Notes: a model not told the origin generated them from the sequence alone. A stretch of DNA of 64,000 bases from Litoribrevibacter euphylliae (GCF_042646085.1 NZ_JBHRSZ010000004.1:310001-374000); one strand, 5' to 3'; positions 8,919 through 18,002 are shown, counted from the stretch's first letter. Numbers and translations: made by a program.

Positions 8919-9425
8919 TTATTGAGCCGAAATAGTCGCTTGGCTGGTGACGTCGAAATGAAGTTCACCTTTTAGAACCCAAGATGAGTTTTGCAACTCC
9001 TGAAGGCGTACATAACGCTTGCCGTCCATGTCATCAGCTACCTGACCCGCATAGCGACCGTTACCTTGATGAGTCAGAACTACTTTTTGGTCTTTGTCTT
9101 TAATGATTGGATGAATAAGCTCAAGCAGGAGATTGTTTGGCAATTGTTCCAGTTCACTGTCAAATAGAACCGTCATTTCTCCAGAAGCTTTATCAACGCT
9201 AATATTCGCTTGAGTGCTTAGGTTTTTTGCATGTTCTTCTTTTTCAATTCGTTCGTTAATCGTAAGGCCTTCTTTAGAATATTCATCGGTGACCAATCCA
9301 TCTTGGATTTGGAATGAAATATTCAACATTGTCAGGCCAAGGACAACGGATAGAATAAGAGGGGTTAGTGTGATCCATAGCCAAGGCTGGTTCCAGTTTC
9401 CTTGGTTTTCGTTCTGTTCTGTCAT
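8919..9425 (-). CDS. ccoH: cbb3 oxidase assembly protein CcoH/FixH
   Basis: This 168-residue protein has one N-terminal membrane helix (about residues 15-37) and a periplasmic domain. It carries the family's VTDEYSKEGLTINERIE segment just after the helix. CcoH is required for stable assembly of the cbb3 oxidase and associates with CcoN. Order and strand are as expected, between ccoG and ccoI. About 110 bp separate it from ccoI and contain a weak CCCAAT/ATTGGG hairpin without a T-run. Confidence 0.92.
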   Translation of the reverse strand: MTEQNENQGNWNQPWLWITLTPLILSVVLGLTMLNISFQIQDGLVTDEYSKEGLTINERIEKEEHAKNLSTQANISVDKASGEMTVLFDSELEQLPNNLLLELIHPIIKDKDQKVVLTHQGNGRYAGQVADDMDGKRYVRLQELQNSSWVLKGELHFDVTSQATISAQ

Positions 9426-9458
9426 GTAAGTAATTGCTCTTTGACTAATTCTATGGGG

Positions 9459-9480
9459 AGCTGGCCTAGATTAGCCAGCT
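9459..9480. other. Small hairpin in the ccoG-ccoH spacer
   Basis: Perfect 7-bp arms AGCTGGC and GCCAGCT enclose an 8-nt loop. There is no T-run, so it is more likely an mRNA processing or stability element than a terminator. Assigning any function is inference. Confidence 0.4.
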
Positions 9481-9512
9481 GCTCATGTAGTTATGATACC
9501 TCTGGTGAGAAA

Positions 9513-10952
9513 CTATCTGCGATGTCGAGGGCCCATAAAGCGGCTCTCGGATTCGGCAGTAATTGTTTCGTCACTGTCTGCGACTACATTGAAATAAATT
9601 GGTTCACTGCGAGACGCTAAATTTTGGGCAGGAACCACAACACTAACAGGAACCTGGCTGATTTCACCTGATTGAAGGTGGATCTTAGTGTCTCCAATAA
9701 TGATTAAGTCTTCAAAACCAGACGCCGACAATATATAGGTTTCCGCGTGTTGAGACTTGTTCATTATGCGAATGTTGTAACTGTTTTCAATGTCACCTTT
9801 AAAGTTCTCACGGAAGAGGTTCGCACCTCGTCCACGGTCTACTTCTAAGTCCACAGGGATTAAGGTGAACAGATTGTACATCAGAGCGCTGAACATCACG
9901 ATAAGTGCAACGATATATCCGATAAATCTTGGTCGAAGTAATTTCCACTCGTTGCCTTTGAGCTGGTGTTCACTGGTATAGCTGATGAGGCCTCTGTCAT
10001 ATCCGACTTTGTCCATTACGCTATCGCAGGCTTCGATGCATTTTGCACAGGCAATACATTCGTATTGAAGGCCATCCCGAATATCAATGCCCACTGGACA
10101 AACTTGAACGCACAGCGAGCAGTCAACACAGTCACCTAATCCCAGCTCTTTTGGATCGGCACTTTTCTTACGAGGGCCACGATTTTCACCGCGTTCTTCA
10201 TCATAAGAAACAATAAGCGTGTCTTTATCAAACATGACGGCTTGGAAGCGAGCGTAGGGACACATATAAATACAGACTTGTTCCCGTAGCCAGCCCGCAT
10301 TTAGATATGTCATCAAAGTAAAGAAACCTAGCCAAAAATAGGCTGTATTACCTGCATTGAAGGTGAAAATATCAATGACTAACTGGCGAATCGGAGTGAA
10401 GTAGCCAATGAAAGTAATTGCTGTGGCTAAAGCAAAGGCTAACCACAAGGCATGTTTGGTAAGACGTAATGCTAGCTTTTTAGGGCTGAATGGTTGCTTG
10501 TCGAGTTTTATGCGTGCATTCCGATCACCTTCAACTTGTTTTTCTATCCACATAAAAATGAATGTCCAAACGGTTTGAGGGCAGGTGTAGCCACACCATA
10601 TCCGACCTGCAAACATGGTGATGGCGAAGAGTCCGAAGGCGCAGATGACAAGAAGCATAGAAAGAAGCATCAAATCTTGAGGCCAAAGCGTGATGCTAAA
10701 AATATTAAACTGACGGTTGGGGATGTCCCATAGAACGGCTTGGTGACCATTCCAGTTGAGCCACGATGTGCCAAAAAATACTACGAACAAAAGCCATCCA
10801 CCCATTTTTCTAAATTTGGTGAATTGGCCGGTAATGGCGCGAACTTGGATTTTATCTCGGCTTTTGATGGCTTGGTCGCCCGTGAACATCTCAGCTGAGT
10901 TAGGTTCGACTTCAGGTGACGCTATATTTTTAGTTGGGATCTTATCGCCCAT
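9513..10952 (-). CDS. ccoG: Polyferredoxin-like cbb3 assembly protein CcoG/FixG/RdxA
   Basis: This 479-residue membrane protein has five or so helices. The first cytoplasmic motifs are CGYTCPQTVW (120-129) and CIYMCPYARFQ (227 onward), followed by two 4Fe-4S ferredoxin sets: Cys275/278/281/285 and Cys299/302/305/309. A last helix leads into an Ig-like periplasmic domain (about 380-479). CcoG has been reported to act as a Cu(II) reductase supplying Cu(I) for cbb3 assembly. It heads the ccoGHIS cluster and is separated from ccoP by a terminator, so it probably has its own promoter in the about 75 bp before the ATG at 10952. I could not single that promoter out. Confidence 0.95.
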   Translation of the reverse strand: MGDKIPTKNIASPEVEPNSAEMFTGDQAIKSRDKIQVRAITGQFTKFRKMGGWLLFVVFFGTSWLNWNGHQAVLWDIPNRQFNIFSITLWPQDLMLLSMLLVICAFGLFAITMFAGRIWCGYTCPQTVWTFIFMWIEKQVEGDRNARIKLDKQPFSPKKLALRLTKHALWLAFALATAITFIGYFTPIRQLVIDIFTFNAGNTAYFWLGFFTLMTYLNAGWLREQVCIYMCPYARFQAVMFDKDTLIVSYDEERGENRGPRKKSADPKELGLGDCVDCSLCVQVCPVGIDIRDGLQYECIACAKCIEACDSVMDKVGYDRGLISYTSEHQLKGNEWKLLRPRFIGYIVALIVMFSALMYNLFTLIPVDLEVDRGRGANLFRENFKGDIENSYNIRIMNKSQHAETYILSASGFEDLIIIGDTKIHLQSGEISQVPVSVVVPAQNLASRSEPIYFNVVADSDETITAESESRFMGPRHRR

Positions 10953-11028
10953 AGCAGCCTCTTAGCTAATCATTACTTTGTGCGTGGGTATTATCTTTAT
11001 CTGCCTTTTGAATGTATAGGCCAAAAAC

Positions 11029-11058
11029 AAAAAATGCGGCTGAAAAGCCGCATTTTTT
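11029..11058. terminator. Terminator after ccoP
   Basis: Arms AAAAAATGCGGC and GCCGCATTTTTT enclose a TGAAAA loop, 20 bp beyond the ccoP stop. It separates ccoNOQP from ccoGHIS. Confidence 0.88.
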
Positions 11059-11077
11059 ACCAACTAAATGATGCAAA

Positions 11078-11977
11078 TCATTTGTTGGATAGGCTGTAGA
11101 TGTACGCCGAAAGGATGTGAACTTTTTGCTCGCCAAGAAGGTCTTGGTGAGCAGGCATCACACCTGTACGTCCGTTACGAATGGTGTGTTTAACACGCTG
11201 TAACGTACCGCCGTATAGCCAAGTGTTATCAGTTAGGTTAGGTGCACCTAGTAGTTCGTTGCCTTTACCGTCCTGACCGTGACAAGCAGCACAGTTAGCG
11301 TATAGTTCTTTACCACGCGCTGCCGCTTCTTGATCAGCTTCTTCACGACCACTTAGGGTAAGAACGTAATTCGCTACATCGTTCACACCGTCTTCACCTA
11401 GGCTTTCACCCCAGGCAGGCATCAGACCTTGACGGCCACTCATGATAGTAGTTTTGATCGTCTCACCTGCACCACCATACAACCAATCGTTATCGGTTAG
11501 GTTAGGGAAGCCATAGCCACCACGAGCATCCTGACCGTGACATACTGCACAGTTGTTCAAGAACAGACGACGACCGATTTTTACTGCTTCTTCGTTTTGC
11601 GAAAGTTGCTCAACAGGAACAGCTGCGTGTTTTTCGAAGATAGGGCCGTATTTTTCTTGGTGTGCTTGTTGATCTGCTTCAAGGCGTGACAGGTTTGTGA
11701 TACCTGATAGACCTTGAGAGTTACCCATTGGGTAAATTGCAAGATAACCTAGACCCCAGAAAATCGTACCGTAGAACAACCATAGCCACCATTTCGGCAT
11801 TGGATTGTCGTATTCTTCAATACCATCAAAGGTATGATGCATTTTACGATCCGGAGAGTCCGAACCTTTAATACGCTTTGCGAAGTGCAGCAGATAAAGG
11901 AAGCTTAGGATCAAGCCAACACTGATGATCCAAGTCCATAAGCTCCAGAATCCTGTGAGCACATTTTCTTCTGCCAT
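11078..11977 (-). CDS. ccoP: cbb3-type cytochrome c oxidase subunit III, dihaem cytochrome CcoP
   Basis: This 299-residue protein has two N-terminal membrane helices (about 8-32 and 62-82) and two periplasmic cytochrome c domains. The haem sites are CAVCH (143-147) and CAACH (229-233), with likely axial Met186 (GLMPAW) and Met274 (GVMPAH). CcoP passes electrons from soluble cytochrome c or the bc1 complex to CcoO and CcoN. The gene starts 3 bp after the ccoQ stop and ends before a strong terminator. It is the last gene of the ccoNOQP operon. Confidence 0.96.
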   Translation of the reverse strand: MAEENVLTGFWSLWTWIISVGLILSFLYLLHFAKRIKGSDSPDRKMHHTFDGIEEYDNPMPKWWLWLFYGTIFWGLGYLAIYPMGNSQGLSGITNLSRLEADQQAHQEKYGPIFEKHAAVPVEQLSQNEEAVKIGRRLFLNNCAVCHGQDARGGYGFPNLTDNDWLYGGAGETIKTTIMSGRQGLMPAWGESLGEDGVNDVANYVLTLSGREEADQEAAARGKELYANCAACHGQDGKGNELLGAPNLTDNTWLYGGTLQRVKHTIRNGRTGVMPAHQDLLGEQKVHILSAYIYSLSNK

Positions 11978-11980
11978 GAT

Positions 11981-12160
11981 TTACTCCTGATTCTTCTTGT
12001 CAGAAGAGGCTAGATCTTCTTCATCTTTATCTGCGAAAGGAAGATTAGCCGCCTCATCAAATGGTTTTTTGCGTCGTGAACTGAAGGTCCAAATAATGAT
12101 GCCGGTGAATACTACAGCCATTGTAATTGTGGCTAGACCTCTTAAATCATTAACATCCAT
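11981..12160 (-). CDS. ccoQ: cbb3-type oxidase small subunit CcoQ
   Basis: This 59-residue protein starts at ATG 12160 and ends at TAA 11981. It begins MDVNDLRGLATITMAVVF, has one membrane helix (about 8-24) and then a basic SSRRKKPFDEAANLPF segment typical of CcoQ/FixQ, with an acidic C-terminus. CcoQ stabilises the cbb3 complex. It occupies the expected slot between ccoO and ccoP. A GGGGAA stretch about 10 bp before the ATG may be the ribosome-binding site. Confidence 0.93.
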   Translation of the reverse strand: MDVNDLRGLATITMAVVFTGIIIWTFSSRRKKPFDEAANLPFADKDEEDLASSDKKNQE

Positions 12161-12201
12161 CAGTTCATTCCCCGTATGAATTAAAAATTAACGGTTGCAA
12201 A

Positions 12202-12810
12202 TTAACGCTTATCTTTAAGTGCTGTACCCAGGTTTTGAAGATAAGCAACAACTGCATCAATCTCGCGTTTGCCGCGTACTTCAGCGCGAGCGTTGTCGAT
12301 TTGCTCGTCTGTGTACGGAACGCCTAGAGTGCGAAGTGCTGCTAATTTCTTACCTGTGTCGTCACCTGTTAGTTTATTTTCAAACAACCATGGGAAAGCA
12401 GGCATGTTTGAATCAGGTACTACGTCACGTGGGTTGTAAAGGTGAGCACGGTGCCATTCGTCACTGTACTTACCACCAACACGGTGAAGATCAGGACCAG
12501 TACGCTTAGAACCCCATAGATGTGGGTGATCGTAAACATACTCGCCGGCGACAGAGTAGTGACCATAGCGCTCAACTTCTGCACGCAGAGGACGAACCAT
12601 CTGAGTGTGACATACGTTACAACCTTCACGGATGTAGATGTCTTTACCTTCTTGTTGAAGGGCAGTAAGCGGCTTAAGGCCTTCTACAGGTTCTGTAGTC
12701 TGCTTTGCGAAGAACAAAGGAACGATTTCAACAAGAGCACCGAAGCTGATACCGATCAAAGAAAGAACGATCATCAGGCCGATATTCTTCTCGACTGTTT
12801 CGTGTTGCAT
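12202..12810 (-). CDS. ccoO: cbb3-type cytochrome c oxidase subunit II, monohaem CcoO
   Basis: This 202-residue protein has one N-terminal anchor (about 10-30) and one cytochrome c domain. The haem motif is CNVCH (64-68), followed by TQMVRPLRAEVERYGHYS, which is strongly conserved in CcoO. The distal Met is probably in DSNMPAFPWL. CcoO lies in the periplasm and passes electrons to CcoN. It starts 20 bp after ccoN. Confidence 0.96.
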   Translation of the reverse strand: MQHETVEKNIGLMIVLSLIGISFGALVEIVPLFFAKQTTEPVEGLKPLTALQQEGKDIYIREGCNVCHTQMVRPLRAEVERYGHYSVAGEYVYDHPHLWGSKRTGPDLHRVGGKYSDEWHRAHLYNPRDVVPDSNMPAFPWLFENKLTGDDTGKKLAALRTLGVPYTDEQIDNARAEVRGKREIDAVVAYLQNLGTALKDKR

Positions 12811-12830
12811 ATTCTACTCCTTGCTCCTGA

Positions 12831-14276
12831 TTATGCCGTTTGAGCTTGAGCAGCTGTTGCTTGCTCAGTCTTAGCTTGACGGATTGTGCGATAGAAGTTG
12901 TATGCCATGACAAACATACCGCTCAAGAACACCGCACCACCTAATATACGCATGCCGTAACCGAACTTGCTGTATACCACACTGTCTACGAAGCTGAACT
13001 TCAAGGTGCCGTCTACGTCAACAGCTTTCCACATTAGACCTTGACCGATACCGTTGATCCACATCGCAACGATGTAAAGTACTGTACCGATGGTTGCCAA
13101 CCAGAAGTGAAGGTTGATCGCACCTGTGCTGAACATTTCCTTACGGCCATATAGACGAGGAAGCATGTGATAAAGAGCACCGATAGATACCATTGCTACC
13201 CAGCCAAGCGCACCTGAGTGTACGTGACCTACAGTCCAGTCCGTGTTATGTGAAAGCGCGTTCACAGACTTGATTGACATCATTGGACCTTCGAAAGTAG
13301 ACATACCGTAGAAAGAAAGAGAAACAACTAGGAAACGAAGAATAGGGTCGTTACGTAGTTTGTGCCATGCACCAGACAGCGTCATCATACCGTTGATCAT
13401 ACCACCCCAAGAAGGAGCAAGAAGGATCACAGACATTACCATACCTACGTTTTGAGCCCACTCAGGAAGTGCAGAGTAGTGAAGGTGGTGAGCACCTGCC
13501 CAGATATAGATAGAAATTAGAGCCCAGAAGTGAACTACTGATAGACGATATGAGTAGATTGGACGCTCTGCTTGTTTAGGTACGAAGTAGTACATGATGC
13601 CAAGGAAACCAGCAGTTAGGAAGAAGCCTACTGCGTTGTGGCCGTACCACCATTGAACCATTGCATCTACCGCACCAGCATATACGTAGTAAGACTTCCA
13701 AAGACTAACTGGAAGCTGCATGCTGTTACCGATGTGAAGAACTGCAACTGTCAGAATAAAGGCAACATAGAACCAGTTAGCTACATAAATGTGCTTGGTT
13801 TTACGGTTGCGAATAGTGCCGATAAATACAACAGCGTATGAAATCCATACCAATGCAATTAGGATATCGATAGGCCACTCAAGCTCAGCGTATTCGTGGG
13901 AAGAAGTGAAACCTAACGGTAGCGTAATAGCGGCTGCTACGATCACTGCTTGCCAACCCCAGAATGTGAATTTCACAAGAGGTTCAAACGCTAAGCGTGT
14001 CTGACATGTACGTTGTACAACGTAGTATGACGTTGCAAACAAGGCACAACCACCGAATGCAAAGATTACGGCGTTAGTATGAAGAGGGCGAAGACGACCA
14101 AAATGCGTCCATGGCAGATTCAGGTTTAGTTCAGGAAATAGAAGTTGCGATGCAATTAATACACCGACTCCCATGCCGACAATACCCCATATCACGGTCA
14201 TGATAGCGAACTGGCGCACAACCCCATAATTGTAGGTTGGGTGTTCGAAGGTAGACTGATTCGCAGTAGCACTCAT
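12831..14276 (-). CDS. ccoN: cbb3-type cytochrome c oxidase subunit I CcoN
   Basis: This 481-residue haem-copper oxidase catalytic subunit has 12 membrane helices. It carries VQWWYGHNAVGFFLTAGFLG (CuB His and the active-site Tyr region), GAHHLHYSALPEW (CuB His pair) and the haem-ligand region TDWTVGHVHSGALGW. CcoN reduces oxygen to water with very high affinity and pumps protons, supporting growth at low oxygen. It heads the ccoNOQP operon. The 210-bp region upstream, shared with a divergent hydrolase, shows no clean TTGAT-N4-ATCAA FNR box. Only a single cco oxidase operon is in the window. Confidence 0.96.
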   Translation of the reverse strand: MSATANQSTFEHPTYNYGVVRQFAIMTVIWGIVGMGVGVLIASQLLFPELNLNLPWTHFGRLRPLHTNAVIFAFGGCALFATSYYVVQRTCQTRLAFEPLVKFTFWGWQAVIVAAAITLPLGFTSSHEYAELEWPIDILIALVWISYAVVFIGTIRNRKTKHIYVANWFYVAFILTVAVLHIGNSMQLPVSLWKSYYVYAGAVDAMVQWWYGHNAVGFFLTAGFLGIMYYFVPKQAERPIYSYRLSVVHFWALISIYIWAGAHHLHYSALPEWAQNVGMVMSVILLAPSWGGMINGMMTLSGAWHKLRNDPILRFLVVSLSFYGMSTFEGPMMSIKSVNALSHNTDWTVGHVHSGALGWVAMVSIGALYHMLPRLYGRKEMFSTGAINLHFWLATIGTVLYIVAMWINGIGQGLMWKAVDVDGTLKFSFVDSVVYSKFGYGMRILGGAVFLSGMFVMAYNFYRTIRQAKTEQATAAQAQTA

Positions 14277-14487
14277 ATCAGTTTCCAGGCTTAGTTAGTT
14301 ATGGTTTATGAAATCGCGCGCAAGTATGCGTAAATCCCGCATACAATGCAAACGATGGTTTGAATTATATGGATTCTTCAATTAGAAATGAATCTGTGTA
14401 TGCCTATTAACCCTATGATCTATGTCAGTATTTTGAGTGTTAATGGTAAAAATGGCTAAACAGAGTTTAGAACAAGCTAGGAGAAGT

Positions 14488-15135
14488 ATGGAATTTCTAA
14501 CAACAAAAGCTAGAAATGAAGACACCGGAATAACCTTTGTGTTTGCACATGGTGCTGGTGCACCGATGGATTCGGATTTCATGAATGACGTATCTGAGTT
14601 ATTTGCTGATCAGGGAATTACTGTTGTCCGTTTTGAATTTCCTTATATGCAAAAGCGTCGTGAAACGGGTAAGAAGCGACCACCAGATCGTGCGCCTAAA
14701 CTGTTGGCTTGTTGGCAGGAAGCATTGGCGCAATTGACTTCTACATATTCCTCCATCTTTATTGGCGGGAAGTCTATGGGTGGGCGTATGGCGACGATGC
14801 TTGCTGCCGACCCTGAGGTTCATGCTCAACAGTTACCTATAAAAGGCTGCGCGTGCTTTGGTTACCCTTATCATGCACCGGGTAAACCAGAGAAAGTTCG
14901 TAATGAGCACTTTAATGATGTGTTTGTACCGATCTTGATTCTTCAAGGTGATCGGGATGCCTTTGGTGCTAAAGAGGAAGTGTCGAATTATCAAGTTTTC
15001 GAAAAGGTATCGCATCATTGGCTCAACGACGGAAATCATGATTTGAAACCAAGAAAGGTCTCAGGAACAACGCATGAAGCCAATTTGCAGGAAGCTGTAA
15101 AAGTTGCAGCAGAATGGATGAAGCAAATGCAGTAG
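14488..15135 (+). CDS. Alpha/beta hydrolase of the KANL3/Tex30-like (dienelactone-hydrolase-like) group
   Basis: This 215-residue cytoplasmic alpha/beta hydrolase starts at ATG 14488, preceded by AGGAG 5 bp away. The 17 codons before it are open but lack a better site. The first strand region reads FVFAHGAGAPMDSDFM, the nucleophile elbow is GGKSMGGRMA (Ser), the acid is in LQGDRDAFG (Asp) and the His is in DGNHDLKP, so a full catalytic triad is present. The substrate is unknown; relatives are annotated only as hydrolases. It is divergent from ccoN and converges on the chemoreceptor gene. Confidence 0.85.
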   Translation: MEFLTTKARNEDTGITFVFAHGAGAPMDSDFMNDVSELFADQGITVVRFEFPYMQKRRETGKKRPPDRAPKLLACWQEALAQLTSTYSSIFIGGKSMGGRMATMLAADPEVHAQQLPIKGCACFGYPYHAPGKPEKVRNEHFNDVFVPILILQGDRDAFGAKEEVSNYQVFEKVSHHWLNDGNHDLKPRKVSGTTHEANLQEAVKVAAEWMKQMQ

Positions 15136-15175
15136 CGGTTTGATAGCTTGATGATGAATATTGTTTGAAGAGAAC

Positions 15176-15207
15176 CTCATGCTTGAGTCTTAAGGTTCAA
15201 GCATGAG
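15176..15207. other. Perfect hairpin between convergent genes
   Basis: 11-bp perfect arms CTCATGCTTGA and TCAAGCATGAG flank a 10-nt loop. No T-run follows on either strand, so it is not a standard terminator, though it could stop or protect both convergent transcripts. Confidence 0.5.
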
Positions 15208-15242
15208 AAATAAAGTCCGCTGTTTCTTGGGTAAGGGGCTTT

Positions 15243-16790
15243 TTAATCGAATTGATTAAGCAACTGCCTTTGGTCATTCGCCAGTTTCTTAAGGGACTCA
15301 CTGATGTTAGATGATTTATCCATCGCACGAAGTGTATCCGTACTGTGCTCCATAACCTGATTGATTTTGTTTTGAATGACGCCCGTTTGTTGCGATTGTT
15401 GTTCTGTAAAAGCAGAGATCTCTTCTGACATTAATTTGATTTCATCGACGGATGCTTGGATGTCTTGAAGTGCTTGGCCCGCCTCAGTTACTTGATCGAC
15501 GCCGGTTTCAGTGGTCTCTTTGCTACTTTGCATGGTACTGACGGCGTCTCTCGCTTCTGATGTAAGCAGCTCGATGATGTCGTTAATTTGATCGGTTGAT
15601 TCTTGAGTCTTCATCGCCAATGAACGAACTTCATCTGCTACCACGGCAAAGCCTCGACCTTGTTCGCCAGCACGTGCCGCTTCAATAGCGGCATTTAAGG
15701 CTAGTAAGTTGGTTTGATCGGCAATGCCTTTAATAACATTTACAAAATTACTGATTTCTTCACAGCGTTTGGCAAGTTGGTCGACGGTTTTTTCGGCTTT
15801 ATCCACAGATTGAGACGATTCACGAATCGTTTCAATGGTTTCTTTAATGATGTAATTGCCTTTATCACTCAATTCATGAGCTTTCTGGGTCAACTCTCGA
15901 GAATTCTCAAGCTTTTGGAAAATAGAGTTGATGCCTTCCAGAATGTCCGTGGTTTCACCCAAAACATCGGCCAGTTCTGCTTGTTGCTTATGAATCTTTT
16001 TCTGAGTTTCTTGGGTGGAGACATAGCTCTCATTCACTGCGGAGGTTAACTCCGTTGAACTAAGGTCAATGCGTTTAACAACGGTTTCCAGGCGAAAATT
16101 GGCCGCTTTTAAATGAAGGGCCAGTTCATTGGCTTTGTGAGGTGCACCTAGGTACATGTATTGGATGAAGTCGGAGTTGGCATTATTGGACGCGTCAGGT
16201 AGTGCAAGCTTAAGTTGTCGTTTAAACACTTTTCCTGAAACTATACATCCCGCTAAAGCCAGCGGAAGACTCGCAAGCCAGCCGAAAAAGTCGTGACCTA
16301 ATAATGCTGCAGTGAAGAGAATAAAGCAGATTGTGTATTCTAGAAATTCTGAAAAACGCGCATAGAAAGGTACCGGGGACTTTTCGGAGTTGAGTCGCTG
16401 GTACACTTCTTCCGTGCGTTGTATTTGTTCTGTCGAGGCCTTTCGTCTTACCGATTCATATCCCGTGATTTGCCCCTTCTCTTTGATTGGGCTGACATAC
16501 GCATCGACCCAATAATGATCACCGGATTTTGCCCTGTTTTTCACAATGCCCATCCATGATTTTCCGGCTTTTAAGTGTTGCCAAAGGTCAGCAAAAACGG
16601 CTTGCGGTACATCGGGGTGTCGAACGAGGTTGTGGGCCTGACCTAATAGCTCGTCTTTTGAAAAACCAGCCAGTTCGATGAAGTCTTCATTGACGTCGGT
16701 AATAACTCCTTTTTCTGTAGTGACCGAAACAATTTCATGCCGGTCTTCCACAGGAATGTTTTTGTTGGTTACGGGTAGATTCTTTCTCAT
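15243..16790 (-). CDS. Aer-like PAS chemoreceptor (methyl-accepting chemotaxis protein)
   Basis: This 515-residue protein has an N-terminal PAS domain (about 20-125) closely like the Aer aerotaxis PAS: FIELAGFSKDELLGQAHNLV, RHPDVPQAVFADLW, KNRAKSGDHYWVDAYVSPI. A short hydrophobic anchor of two half-helices follows (about 152-186). The cytoplasmic MCP signalling domain has the hairpin tip NLLALNAAIEAARAGEQGRG and VVADEVRSLA. Aer-type PAS domains bind FAD and report redox or energy state to CheA/CheW. FAD binding here is inferred by similarity. It is a single gene with no che genes nearby. Confidence 0.9.
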   Translation of the reverse strand: MRKNLPVTNKNIPVEDRHEIVSVTTEKGVITDVNEDFIELAGFSKDELLGQAHNLVRHPDVPQAVFADLWQHLKAGKSWMGIVKNRAKSGDHYWVDAYVSPIKEKGQITGYESVRRKASTEQIQRTEEVYQRLNSEKSPVPFYARFSEFLEYTICFILFTAALLGHDFFGWLASLPLALAGCIVSGKVFKRQLKLALPDASNNANSDFIQYMYLGAPHKANELALHLKAANFRLETVVKRIDLSSTELTSAVNESYVSTQETQKKIHKQQAELADVLGETTDILEGINSIFQKLENSRELTQKAHELSDKGNYIIKETIETIRESSQSVDKAEKTVDQLAKRCEEISNFVNVIKGIADQTNLLALNAAIEAARAGEQGRGFAVVADEVRSLAMKTQESTDQINDIIELLTSEARDAVSTMQSSKETTETGVDQVTEAGQALQDIQASVDEIKLMSEEISAFTEQQSQQTGVIQNKINQVMEHSTDTLRAMDKSSNISESLKKLANDQRQLLNQFD

Positions 16791-16946
16791 AATCGGGTCT
16801 CGATAACAACTTGGGCCAAAGGGATGCCACTATCAATAAATAATAGATCGTTATAATAGTTCTTCTAGAAAACAGCTCGAACCTAGAAGGAAGAGCTGAG
16901 AGCAGCGCTTATCGGCTAAACATTTGAAAACTTAAAGGTAGGAAAG

Positions 16947-16969
16947 GGAAGGCAATAAAAATGCCTTCC
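16947..16969 (-). terminator. Probable weak terminator after the ABM-domain gene
   Basis: Arms GGAAGGCA and TGCCTTCC with a 7-nt loop lie just beyond the stop at 16980. The T-run on the minus strand is short, so the strength is uncertain. Confidence 0.5.
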
Positions 16970-16979
16970 TTATTTGGGA

Positions 16980-17264
16980 TTATGCGTGTTCTAGGATGGT
17001 GATTTTCTCTGGTTCTGACAGCATAGGGTCAATTTTATACATGATTTCAGTACGTTCATTTGAATTTAACCAGTTGATCCAATCTTGTTGTGAACGCCAT
17101 TTTGATAGTGTAAGACGACGACGTGGATTGCTGGCATCTTTCATCGATTCGCCTGCAAGAAAGCCTGGTGCCTGAATTGCGGATTGAAGTATGTTACGCA
17201 CCGACTCTTCGTAAATATCGTCAAGGCCATCCATAATATTTCGTTCAATCAATACTCTTATCAC
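16980..17264 (-). CDS. Small ABM-superfamily (antibiotic biosynthesis monooxygenase-like) protein
   Basis: This 94-residue single-domain protein starts at GTG 17264, preceded by AAGGAA at a good distance. It begins MIRVLIERNI, which fits the first strand of the dimeric alpha/beta-barrel ABM fold. The pattern PGFLAGESMKDASNPRRRLT followed by SKWRSQQDWINWL matches the strand and Trp-rich helix of the group. Members include quinol oxygenases, haem-degrading enzymes and many of unknown role. No partner gene adjoins it, so no substrate can be named. Confidence 0.75.
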   Translation of the reverse strand: MIRVLIERNIMDGLDDIYEESVRNILQSAIQAPGFLAGESMKDASNPRRRLTLSKWRSQQDWINWLNSNERTEIMYKIDPMLSEPEKITILEHA

Positions 17265-17489
17265 TGCGAGTTCCTTTTGTCGTTACTCTTGGGTCATTAC
17301 TTATTAGATAGACCAAAAAGGTGGGTCTATTTAATAGTTTAGCGTTTCCCGATTGGGTTGCTATTGAGATTTCTAAAGAAATTTCAGCAGTATTGCAAGG
17401 ATTTCAGTATCATACCGCCTTTTTATTCGATGGCTGTTTTTTCTGTTGGTTCGATACCTTTCGAACTTTATTTTTTCAGTTAGGTACTT

Positions 17490-18002
17490 ATGAATATTCG
17501 CTCTATAGCTATTAATTTGATTGGTGATGACATTCCGCTGCAGAAAAATTATCGGAAGACGTCTCCTGGTAAGCGATCTGCGGATGCAAATTCCTTGCTT
17601 AGTTTCACAAGCCTTAATCCAGGAAGCTTTAGTGCAGAAGGGAAAGGAAAAGGGCTTGAAGTTGGAGAAACGGTCTTTGTTTCGCTTAAAGGCAGTAAGA
17701 CTTTGAGTTTGCCTTTAATGATTAAGAGCATCACTTATTTGATTGAGCCTGCCGACCATTGGCAGGCCGAGTTGGAGGGGGAATCCTTTGGCTCACTGAA
17801 TATTTATACTTGGCAGGTCAACTGTGATTCCTGTCAGCAACCTTATCCATTGGAGTTTGTCAGTCGAAGTGACGATGATTCGTCTGCTCAGATATTTCAT
17901 GCTGAAACCAGGTTAACGGCGCTCGGCTGGTTATTAGATAACGGACAACATATTTGTCCAGTGTGTGCGTCTAAAGAGTCTCGTGAGTCTCAGCTTCATT
18001 GA
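17490..18002 (+). CDS. Uncharacterised protein with two CxxC pairs (zinc-ribbon-like C-terminus)
   Basis: This protein of 170 residues is soluble, with no signal or membrane segment. Its C-terminal third has CDSC and CPVC, spaced as a four-Cys zinc ribbon, with a Trp-rich stretch between (LTALGWLLDN). The N-terminal about 100 residues are beta-rich without a recognised motif; QAELEGESFGSLNIYTWQV resembles a PilZ- or OB-like strand pattern only loosely. It lies 61 bp upstream of tusA on the same strand, with no terminator between, so co-transcription is possible. The function is unknown. Confidence 0.65.
   Translation: MNIRSIAINLIGDDIPLQKNYRKTSPGKRSADANSLLSFTSLNPGSFSAEGKGKGLEVGETVFVSLKGSKTLSLPLMIKSITYLIEPADHWQAELEGESFGSLNIYTWQVNCDSCQQPYPLEFVSRSDDDSSAQIFHAETRLTALGWLLDNGQHICPVCASKESRESQLH

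Noticed and set aside
17321..17515. Possible 64-residue open frame before the zinc-ribbon gene
   Set aside because: It overlaps the well-placed start at 17490, has no ribosome-binding site and reads Phe-rich low-quality sequence.
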